Shown piece after piece: positions 1 through 6,110 of a stretch of 26,311 nt of DNA. Position 1 is the stretch's first letter, and each line of letters starts with the position of its first letter. Source of the DNA: an uncultured Eggerthellaceae bacterium (GTDB lineage Bacteria > Actinomycetota > Coriobacteriia > Coriobacteriales > Eggerthellaceae); NCBI GenBank assembly GCA_937892845.1, contig CALBGP010000024.1, positions 1-26,311 on the forward strand, in the 5' to 3' direction. Under the pieces are notes generated by a model. It did no database searches. It saw nothing but the letters and a program-made list of their open reading frames with translations, and was not told where the DNA came from. The position numbers and the translations under genes are program-made.

Positions 1-5
1 GGCAG

Positions 6-31
6 AAAAAAAGCGCACTTCTCGGTGCGCT
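6..31 (-). terminator. Rho-independent terminator of the late operon
   Basis: On the minus strand a 7-bp stem AGCGCAC/GTGCGCT (12-18 with 25-31) with a 6-nt loop is followed by a run of seven T (plus-strand A at 6-12). It lies about 140 nt after the endolysin stop with no gene between, so it most likely ends the leftward late transcript. Confidence 0.85.
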
Positions 32-172
32 CCGATGTTCGAAACATCCGATGCGGATAGTTTTTTACGAACATCACAGACGCATATCCCCAGTTCATAA
101 GCCCGTGACACCATGGGGAGATGCCTGGGTGGTACAAATCCGGTACAAATGATTTTAACGCATCGCGGGTGC
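32..172. other. Non-coding gap after endolysin with short repeats
   Basis: No supportable gene is seen here. The stretch holds the direct repeat GGTACAAAT (two copies around 131-150, 12-nt period), a small inverted repeat GATGTT-CGA-AACATC (34-48) and a further CGAACATC copy near 69-76. Repeats of this kind after a lysis cassette can be arm-type integrase sites or an attachment site, but no integrase or core duplication is visible in the window, so this is only a possibility. Confidence 0.35.
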
Positions 173-985
173 TTACGCCACATTCACATCAAGGCTGATG
201 CTCTCCAGCTTCTTCGCCACGGCATCGGCCACGGCCTTTGCAACCGCATCGGGGTCTGCGCCCTGCGACTGCGCCAGAGCCTCCACGGCGGCCGAAAGGG
301 CGGCAATCTGCGTCTTGAGCTCCACCGTGTTCTTATAGGCCTTCTCCGCGTTCTGCTCAGCCCAGTAGATGCAATTTCCGACCGTCGCATAGGTGGTGCC
401 GTCCATCACCTTCCCGTTCGTGATCTTATCGTTGAGCTGCATATCGTCTTCCTCTCCATTGTACTTGATCCCGTAGTAGTCCAAAATCGCGCGGGCGTGC
501 GCCACGCCGAACGCCCGTTGCTCGGCAACCGTGTCGCCGATTTCGTGGTCTGCGCTGTCCACGAAAAACGTCTCGAACAGCACGGCGGTCATGTTGGTTG
601 CCCGCACGAACCACAGATGCGAGCCGTCCTTGCAACCGCGGCTGTTCTGCCCCATCGCGACGACGTATTTCTCTGCGAGCTCGGCGAGCCTCATGCCGTT
701 CGCATCGCCGCCGTAGCTGTACGATTCCCAGCCGTCGCCCCCGCCTGCGTTCTCGTGGAACGAAACCGCGAGGTCTGCGCCGCTTGCGTTGGCCTCGTTG
801 ACCTCTTCGATGACAGAATCGTCTGCATCCGTCGTGCGGCTGCACACCACATCGATTCCGTGCGCCTTGAGCACGTCGCGGCACGCGAGCATGGTCTGCA
901 GGTTGCCGTCCTTCTCCCGGAGCCCGTTCGCAACCGCGCCCGGGTCGCTGCCGCCGTGGCCTGCGGACAGGAACACCCTAGGCAT
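173..985 (-). CDS. Endolysin, N-acetylmuramoyl-L-alanine amidase (Amidase_3 type)
   Basis: A 270-residue zinc amidase that would cleave the amide bond between muramic acid and the stem peptide at the end of infection. The N-terminal domain (about 1-172) starts SAGHGGSDPGA and shows the family ligands: His10, Glu24 (REKDGN), His77 (SFHENAGGG) and the catalytic-type Glu138 (LFETFF). The C-terminal ~90 residues are a linker and a helical, coiled-coil-like region with Ala-rich repeats ending in SLDVNVA, probably for wall binding or oligomerisation; no classic binding repeat is recognised. The ATG at 985 is chosen over the upstream ATG at 1018 because it follows GGGGGCGAC and begins directly with the amidase fold. 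It overlaps the holin stop by 8 bp, a usual holin-endolysin arrangement. No signal peptide is seen, so export should depend on the holin. Confidence 0.92.
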   Translation of the reverse strand: MPRVFLSAGHGGSDPGAVANGLREKDGNLQTMLACRDVLKAHGIDVVCSRTTDADDSVIEEVNEANASGADLAVSFHENAGGGDGWESYSYGGDANGMRLAELAEKYVVAMGQNSRGCKDGSHLWFVRATNMTAVLFETFFVDSADHEIGDTVAEQRAFGVAHARAILDYYGIKYNGEEDDMQLNDKITNGKVMDGTTYATVGNCIYWAEQNAEKAYKNTVELKTQIAALSAAVEALAQSQGADPDAVAKAVADAVAKKLESISLDVNVA

Positions 986-1244
986 TGTCGCCCCCGATGA
1001 TGCCTTCGAAGGCCTCATAGAGGCCAGTCGATGCGAGGCCGCTTATCAGGCCAGCCGCCAGGATGTCGGGGCTGATGGCGAACTCGCCCCATACGACGAT
1101 AGCCACGCCCAAGACCGCCACGATGCACGGGATGAAGCGGTTCACCGCGTCGCCCGGCACGAGGTGCTTGATGATGTAGCCAGCCGCCAGGCACACGACC
1201 AGGGCGACGGGGCTGATGTATTCCGTGATGTATCCGATGTCCAT
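978..1244 (-). CDS. Holin, superfamily V / Hol44-like
   Basis: An 88-residue membrane protein that would form the lethal inner-membrane lesion releasing the endolysin. Hydrophobic segments lie at about residues 11-30 (LVVCLAAGYIIKHLV) and 36-54 (FIPCIVAVLGVAIVVWG), with a weaker one at about 60-77. The pattern of a first helix ending GYIIKH, then IPxIVAVLG, then LxSGLAST resembles the phage_holin_5/Hol44 group, in which a Gly-rich SGLAST segment precedes the C-terminus. The start has a clear AAGGAGG SD. It lies between the Acb2-like gene and the endolysin, which supports the call. Confidence 0.85.
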   Translation of the reverse strand: MDIGYITEYISPVALVVCLAAGYIIKHLVPGDAVNRFIPCIVAVLGVAIVVWGEFAISPDILAAGLISGLASTGLYEAFEGIIGGDNA

Positions 1245-1254
1245 TTGTTCCTCC

Positions 1255-1458
1255 TTAGTTTCGAGCGATTGAGGCGTTCGCCCACATCACCACTTCTTCG
1301 AGCTTCGTCATGGCCAGCGACTTCTCGCGGCTGTCCGGGCATGCCTCGTCGATGAGGTATGCGAACTCCTTCGCTTTTTGGCGGATGCTCTGGTACTTCT
1401 CGACCTGCATTTCATCCGGCGCGTGGTACGTGAAGCTGTTCTCGATTGCGTTGTTCAT
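1255..1458 (-). CDS. acb2: Acb2/Tad1 hairpin-domain protein, probable anti-CBASS cyclic-nucleotide sponge
   Basis: A 67-residue soluble protein. The segment from TYHAP through QVEKYQSIRQKAKEFAYLID, then CPDSREKSLAMTKLEEVVMW and ANASIARN, is the conserved helical hairpin of the Acb2/Tad1 hairpin family (formerly a DUF). Characterised Acb2 proteins form hexamers that bind cyclic di- and trinucleotides and so stop CBASS effectors from being activated; the same fold occurs in the Thoeris inhibitor Tad1. The protein here is almost only the hairpin and I recall characterised members being somewhat longer, so binding is inferred from homology. The start follows GGAAGGAAGAAAC. It sits between the coiled-coil membrane protein and the holin and would be transcribed late, which is notable for an anti-defence gene. 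Confidence 0.85.
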   Translation of the reverse strand: MNNAIENSFTYHAPDEMQVEKYQSIRQKAKEFAYLIDEACPDSREKSLAMTKLEEVVMWANASIARN

Positions 1459-1470
1459 GTTTCTTCCTTC

Positions 1471-1875
1471 CTATTTGATAACCGCGTTGTGGATTTCCTT
1501 GACCTCCCGCGCCATCTCCGAACTGCGTTTCTTGGAGTCCTGCAACGTCGTGTTGAGCGTGTCCATCTGCGCCCTCACGCCCTCCATGACCGCGTTGGTC
1601 TGCTCCTGCACCTGGGTCGCGTGCTCGTACTGCGTGAGCCAGCGGCCTTCCATCTCAGAGCGTTCGCGGTCTCGCTGCTCTCGGCTGCGCTCTTCGGCGG
1701 CCTTGCGCCGTTCGCGCTGCTCTTCGAGCCCGAGGCGCTTGTCCTGATGGCCTGCGTAGAGCGGAAGGGCCTTGGAGACCACCCACGCGCCTATCGCCAC
1801 AAGCCCGAGCGCGGTAACGTACTCGGGTCCCGCGTGCGCCAGGGACTGCCCCATCGCCGAAAGAAAATCGTCCAT
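1471..1875 (-). CDS. Single-pass membrane coiled-coil protein, holin accessory candidate
   Basis: A 134-residue protein with one N-terminal hydrophobic segment (about residues 16-36, VTALGLVAIGAWVVSKALPL) followed by a long charged region rich in Glu, Arg and Gln (about 40-130) that reads as a continuous coiled coil. The layout is like XhlA-type or other lysis accessory proteins of Gram-positive phages with the membrane end reversed; I do not recognise a specific family. The ATG at 1875 follows AAGGAGGTGATGTG; a longer upstream reading without SD is rejected. Its start shares one base with the stop of the 36-residue gene upstream (TGATG), suggesting translational coupling. A role in membrane lesion formation or in membrane anchoring is inferred from position only. 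Confidence 0.7.
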   Translation of the reverse strand: MDDFLSAMGQSLAHAGPEYVTALGLVAIGAWVVSKALPLYAGHQDKRLGLEEQRERRKAAEERSREQRDRERSEMEGRWLTQYEHATQVQEQTNAVMEGVRAQMDTLNTTLQDSKKRSSEMAREVKEIHNAVIK

Positions 1876-1985
1876 CACATCACCTCCTTCCGCAGGATTG
1901 ATGCGACGGCATCCCGCCATATCGCGGGCACCTGCTCCAATTCCCAAAGGCCGCGCCTTACCAGGTCGGCATACAACTCCGCCAT
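1875..1985 (-). CDS. XkdX/CD1375-like small tail-associated protein
   Basis: A 36-residue protein starting MAELYADLVRRGLWELEQVP and ending in ILRKEVM. The opening (Lys/Glu-Leu-Tyr-Ala-Asp-Leu, then Arg, Trp, and the phrase LEQVP) is the signature of the small XkdX/CD1375 proteins found just downstream of tail fibre genes in many Gram-positive siphophages. The molecular role is unknown. Both ends are joined by TGATG overlaps, to the 95-residue gene before it and the coiled-coil gene after it. It is short but the family match and tight coupling make it convincing. Confidence 0.75.
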   Translation of the reverse strand: MAELYADLVRRGLWELEQVPAIWRDAVASILRKEVM

Positions 1986-2272
1986 CAGACAGCACCCCCT
2001 GCCACCATCGCGCCAAGCTCGGCCACGGCCAGCTTGAGCCGCGTCAATTCATCGACGTGCTTCTGCGCAGCCGCATGCGCCGCCTCTTCGGACGGCGTCC
2101 ACACGTGGTACATCAGGACATGCTCATAGGCATCGTCTGGGAGCGCATCGAGCCCCGCCTTCGCAGCCGCCTCGTAGGCCTCGGGCGGTGCCCACCAGCA
2201 CTCACGCAGCTCTCCGCATGTCAGATCGGGCTCCTTGATCTCGACCAGGGTCGATTCGTTGATGATCCTCAT
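1985..2272 (-). CDS. Small tail-fibre-associated hypothetical protein
   Basis: A 95-residue acidic protein beginning MRIINESTLVEIKEP. It contains CGELRECWWAPPEAYEAA near residues 19-36 and a C-terminal helix with a heptad-like pattern (about 61-90, HVDELTRLKLAVAELG). Proteins of this size and style commonly lie between the receptor-binding gene and the XkdX-like gene in Gram-positive phages; the function is unknown, possibly assembly or chaperoning. The start is set by GGGAGGTGGAA before ATG at 2272. A longer reading of this frame reaching about 2872 overlaps the next gene completely and has no SD, so it is rejected. Confidence 0.7.
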   Translation of the reverse strand: MRIINESTLVEIKEPDLTCGELRECWWAPPEAYEAAAKAGLDALPDDAYEHVLMYHVWTPSEEAAHAAAQKHVDELTRLKLAVAELGAMVAGGAV

Positions 2273-2865
2273 TTCCACCTCCCGAACAGCAGGCATCGGA
2301 CCATGACCTTGCATGCCGAGGCGCTGCCCTCGCGCATTGGCGTGTAGATGTTGGTCTTGGACTTGCTGACGTTCTCCGTGGAATTCGCCTGGTACCCCAT
2401 GACCGCGAGGCCAGCAGCGGTCATCTCCACCGATTCGTAGGGGATCGTGGCGAACTCGAACGGGTACGACGCCTGCCAGCCCTTGGCCGCATACCAGGAT
2501 CTGTCGTTCCACTGCGTCCATGCGCCGCTGTTGAACGTCGCGCGGGTGTAGGCGATGGCGTGTCCGTCGCTCCACTTCGTGAAGCGCCAGATGCCGCTCG
2601 AACCCGTCGCGTGGATGAAGCCTCCCCCGCCGACCCTCGCCACGGCTGCGGCCCTGCCGTCCGCCATGATGCACACGAGCACCCTGTCGCCCTCGCATGC
2701 GGAGCACGCGCACGCGCAACGCGTGTCCATGCTCGATGCGTTGAGCCTGACCTGGTAGCTCCCGTCGGGGTTCACGGATCTCACGCTCCCCCACACATGG
2801 CGGTCGCAAGACGGCTCCGCGCCCATCCCGAACGCCGCGCTGAACTCGCCCAATGAGACGCTCAC
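2269..2865 (-). CDS. Probable tail tip / receptor-binding protein with OB-like N-terminus
   Basis: A 198-residue protein started by GTG at 2865 (SD GGGAGGTGC) in a GTGA overlap with the hub gene. Residues about 20-75 (WGSVRSVNPDGSYQVRL, then GDRVLVCIMADGRAAAVARV) read like a small OB-type beta barrel as in baseplate spike or hub N-termini, and contain a Cys cluster CACACSAC. The second half (about 80-198) is Trp/Tyr-rich beta sequence (WRFTKWSDG, YTRATFNSGAWTQW, CLLFGRWK) of the kind seen in the exposed tips of phage tail fibres. Position at the distal end of the tail module supports a host-recognition role. This is an inference from pattern and location; no enzyme motif is seen. Confidence 0.65.
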   Translation of the reverse strand: MSVSLGEFSAAFGMGAEPSCDRHVWGSVRSVNPDGSYQVRLNASSMDTRCACACSACEGDRVLVCIMADGRAAAVARVGGGGFIHATGSSGIWRFTKWSDGHAIAYTRATFNSGAWTQWNDRSWYAAKGWQASYPFEFATIPYESVEMTAAGLAVMGYQANSTENVSKSKTNIYTPMREGSASACKVMVRCLLFGRWK

Positions 2866-3947
2866 AGCGCACCTCCCTTCACCGTCAGCTTCGCGGATAC
2901 GGGCACGGCCTTCGTGGCCGTGGTGGTGCACAGCACCGCCCCGGAAAGCTGGATGTTCATGCTCTCGATACCTCCCTGCCATGCGAGTGAATGCCTCTCG
3001 TATCTGACGGCGACCGCATCGTTGGGGAACACGGGCACCCATGCGTGCGTGAACTCCACGGTCTCCGTCGGCGACATCCCGTCGATGAGGAGCTCCTTCG
3101 CCATGCGCTTCATCTCCGCTATCCTCTTGCTTTGCGTATCGCCCTCAAGCTCGCTGACGTCCTTCGTGGCCGTGACCTCCCTCTTCCTGGTCGCGGTCGA
3201 ATCCGGGGAAGACGGGTCGGCGTTCTCGCACGACGACCACAGGGATTCCTTGTCGTTGGAGAACCAGACCTTCGCCATGTTCGGCACTGCGTCCGCCTTC
3301 CTGCGCCTGACCTCGGGCAGCATGATCGAACGCTCCCCGTCGGAGAATGTCCAAGCTGGCGTGCATGCGGACGGGTCGATCCTCGGAACCATCTGCACAA
3401 CGCCGTATGCGTCGGGGAAGCACGGCATATAGCCCGCCGCTTCGAGCAGCCAATCGACGGCGGTGAGGTAGCTGTCCGACGGTTTGAACACATGGTCCTC
3501 GGTCAGCGTGTACGCGGACGGGTCCGGGTTGTTGACGATGAGGCCGCAGTCTTCGGCGAGGGAGACGGCGGCCGACACCGCCTGGCTCCCCGCCCTCACC
3601 GTGTGGTTCTGGCCGAACTTCCTCTCCGCTAGCACGGACAGCACGCTCGTGAGGACCGCGCTGCCCGTGACCGACCCTGCGCCGTACACGGGCTCCGACA
3701 CATCCATGAACAGCGTCGCCATCGGGATCTCGATGCCCGAGATGCTGTAGATGACCCTCACCATCTGGCCGAACGGCGGGAAGGCTCCTGCAAACGGGAT
3801 GGTGCCCGACGCCTTGAGCGACGTCGATGACGACAGGTCGAGGGACCCGCCCTCCGTGAACATGCGGTACTCCATCCCCTCCTCGAAGCCGGGCCAGGAG
3901 ACGGCGCGGTACACGATGCGGTGGTTGCGGTTTCCATCCCATATCAC
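2862..3947 (-). CDS. Baseplate hub / tail-associated (Tal, gp27-like) protein
   Basis: A 361-residue protein in the place usually taken by the tail hub. It starts with GTG at 3947 overlapping the stop of the Fn3 protein (GTGA). Residues about 20-85 form beta-rich sequence (MFTEGGSLDLSSST, VRVIYSISG, ATLFMDVSEPVY), residues about 85-205 include SYLTAVDWLLEAAGY followed by YGVVQMVPRIDPS, which is the arrangement seen in Gp37/gp27-like siphophage hub proteins, and the C-terminus is again beta-rich. It likely closes the tail tube and carries the receptor-binding protein encoded next. No peptidase or lysozyme extension is present, so the hub would be of the short, non-degradative type. The exact family is not certain. 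Confidence 0.65.
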   Translation of the reverse strand: MIWDGNRNHRIVYRAVSWPGFEEGMEYRMFTEGGSLDLSSSTSLKASGTIPFAGAFPPFGQMVRVIYSISGIEIPMATLFMDVSEPVYGAGSVTGSAVLTSVLSVLAERKFGQNHTVRAGSQAVSAAVSLAEDCGLIVNNPDPSAYTLTEDHVFKPSDSYLTAVDWLLEAAGYMPCFPDAYGVVQMVPRIDPSACTPAWTFSDGERSIMLPEVRRRKADAVPNMAKVWFSNDKESLWSSCENADPSSPDSTATRKREVTATKDVSELEGDTQSKRIAEMKRMAKELLIDGMSPTETVEFTHAWVPVFPNDAVAVRYERHSLAWQGGIESMNIQLSGAVLCTTTATKAVPVSAKLTVKGGAL

Positions 3948-6109
3948 AGGTCATCACCGTCTATCCTCACGAGCGACACGGTGGCGGTGCCCCACCACGG
4001 CGCGTTATCGACATTCGGCTCAAGGGACAGATCGACGTCCGCATGGTACGAGTCGCCAGAGCCGCCCCTGTAGTACGCGCGCCCTCCATTCGACATGATC
4101 GCGGAGAACGCATCCGCCTCCTCAAGCGTCTCAAGCGTGCATGAGAACGTCGCCGTCTGCTCCATGTTCGACTCGTCGTCGTACGACACGGGCCACCTCC
4201 TGCCGGCGAATCTGACGCGAGTCTTTGACGGCCGCGTGACGCTGATGCTGGTCGATGGGTTCCATTTCCCCTTGGCCTTGACGCCGTTCCCGCCGTCGAG
4301 GTACCACCACGGGCTGCGGAAGGTGTACGGGACGACCGCGCGGTTTACGGAACCTATTTCGGACCGGCTCACGACCTCGTATTCGAACGGCACGTTCACA
4401 GGCGGGAACGAATCCGTGAACCACATTCCGTCTTTGAGGTTGCCGACGATGGGGACCCTCGAACCCCTGCATACGCGGTACACGTCGATTCCGACGGGGG
4501 GCACCAGGGATTCGTCGATGACGACGCTCACGGACATGCGGATCGTGCCCTCTTCGTAATCCGGCGAGAGGCCGAGGGTCGCGGCCTGCGGCTTCGCGAA
4601 CTCGACCGTGAACCCCTTCTCCGCCGAAGCGGTGAGGGTGGACGACGAGCGCACCTCGACGCGAAGCGTGTACTGCTTCTCGTCGGGAAAGAACTCCGCT
4701 GCGGCGATGCTGCACGAGAGGGCGTCCACCTCGCGCGTCCATACCTCATACCCGTCGTCAAGGATCGCCATCCTGACTGATGAGAGCTCGCCCGATTCGT
4801 CCGCATACGCGAGCCGCACGGATATGGGGAGCCTGTCCACCTTCGCGCCCGGCTCCTCGATGGATACGCTCGGTGCCTGCTTCACGGTCGATACGGCGTT
4901 GCCGGACCACGGGCCGTAGTCGGCATGCGACCCCTTCGTGCGTGCGCCCCACGTGACCACCGTGCCAACCGCGAACGCGTTCTCGATAGATGCCGTCTGC
5001 GCAGACCCTGAGACATCCAGCGTCTTCCACGACGAGCCGCCGTCGGTGCTGTAGCGCACCTGCGCGGCCGTCTGCTCCGATCCGTCCAGCGGGTTGTGCC
5101 GCCATTCGAACGTGATTCTCTCGTCGGATGCAGGGATGACGGGCGGGGGCGCGACGGTGACGGGCGCTGCGGGAGGGCATATGTTGACTATCGGCTCGGA
5201 CACCGCCCATGCCGACGCCAGGGATCCGCGGTAGTTCCTCGCGCGGTAGTACCACGTGCCGTCGGTCGGCGAGTCCGTGAAGGACTTCACGGTGCCCGCC
5301 ACCTCGGTCGTCCCCGTCCACGACGATTCGGTTCCGGGGGTCTTCGTCTTCTGCCACCGCAGGCCCTCAGCCGTCTTCGCCGCATTGGACAGCGTGGCGG
5401 TTATCACGCCCGCGTTGCGCCCCATGGAGACGAACTTCGGCGCGGAGGGCGTGTTGTACGTCGTCCCCGTGGCCGCATACGCCGAATGGTTCACGCCGTT
5501 GTAGGCGCGTATGCGGTAACGGTAGTAGGCGTTTGCGGATGTGGTCCTGTCGGAGTACGATGCGGCCGACGCATCGAGGCTCGCTATCTGCGTGAACGAT
5601 CCGCCGTTGACGGAACGCTCCACCTTCACGGCGGTGTAGGGCTTCGCGGACGTCGCGCCCGTCTTCCACGATATGCGGTTCTCCTTGTCGCTTATCCGCG
5701 ACGAGGACGCACCTGTGACGGGATTGGGCGTGCCCGCCGCCGGAACCGTCAAGCTCCCCTCCGCCGTCTGGTTTATGCCAGCGCCGCCGTACCCTCCGAC
5801 CTCCGTCGAATATGTTGACGCGTAGAACGAGATGCCGCGCGATGCGCTCTTCTTGGGAATGTCTATGGTTCCCGAAGCAGAGCAGCACGTAGCGCCGCTC
5901 GACGTCGTGTACCCCGTCTTGTGGGCAACGAGCGTCCCGTTCACATAGGTCTTGAGGCCTATTCCGAAGTAATACCAATCCCCGAACGTGACCTTGCTTG
6001 ACCATGAGACGGTCACATGGGTGTCTGTCTGCGAGGTTATCGAGGACGTGACCTCTATCGTGTAGAACGTAGTGCCGTTCTTGTTCGTGCTCGCCGTAGC
6101 CTTCGCCAT
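3944..6109 (-). CDS. Fibronectin-III-rich tail tip protein with Dit-like C-terminus
   Basis: A 721-residue protein directly after the tape measure. About residues 1-125 are a Ser/Thr-rich beta domain (HVTVSWSSKVTFGDWYYFGI, SRGISFYAS). Three Fn3-like repeats follow at roughly 130-220, 222-312 and 315-412, each with the YYRYRIRAYN or WYYRARN or WGARTKG strand. A beta-rich linker leads to a conserved C-terminal domain (about 595-721: PWWYLDGGNGVKAKGKW, RRWPVSYDD, VSLVRIDGDDL) that occupies the position and has the feel of a distal tail component. It may fuse a Dit-like module to Fn3 carbohydrate-adhesion modules. Start: AGGAGATAGC then ATG, one base after the tape measure stop. It would sit at the tail tip. 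Confidence 0.75.
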   Translation of the reverse strand: MAKATASTNKNGTTFYTIEVTSSITSQTDTHVTVSWSSKVTFGDWYYFGIGLKTYVNGTLVAHKTGYTTSSGATCCSASGTIDIPKKSASRGISFYASTYSTEVGGYGGAGINQTAEGSLTVPAAGTPNPVTGASSSRISDKENRISWKTGATSAKPYTAVKVERSVNGGSFTQIASLDASAASYSDRTTSANAYYRYRIRAYNGVNHSAYAATGTTYNTPSAPKFVSMGRNAGVITATLSNAAKTAEGLRWQKTKTPGTESSWTGTTEVAGTVKSFTDSPTDGTWYYRARNYRGSLASAWAVSEPIVNICPPAAPVTVAPPPVIPASDERITFEWRHNPLDGSEQTAAQVRYSTDGGSSWKTLDVSGSAQTASIENAFAVGTVVTWGARTKGSHADYGPWSGNAVSTVKQAPSVSIEEPGAKVDRLPISVRLAYADESGELSSVRMAILDDGYEVWTREVDALSCSIAAAEFFPDEKQYTLRVEVRSSSTLTASAEKGFTVEFAKPQAATLGLSPDYEEGTIRMSVSVVIDESLVPPVGIDVYRVCRGSRVPIVGNLKDGMWFTDSFPPVNVPFEYEVVSRSEIGSVNRAVVPYTFRSPWWYLDGGNGVKAKGKWNPSTSISVTRPSKTRVRFAGRRWPVSYDDESNMEQTATFSCTLETLEEADAFSAIMSNGGRAYYRGGSGDSYHADVDLSLEPNVDNAPWWGTATVSLVRIDGDDL

Positions 6110-6110
6110 G

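Noticed and set aside
32..60. tRNA fragment because of the TTCGAA string
   Set aside because: No cloverleaf arms or acceptor stem can be formed around it.
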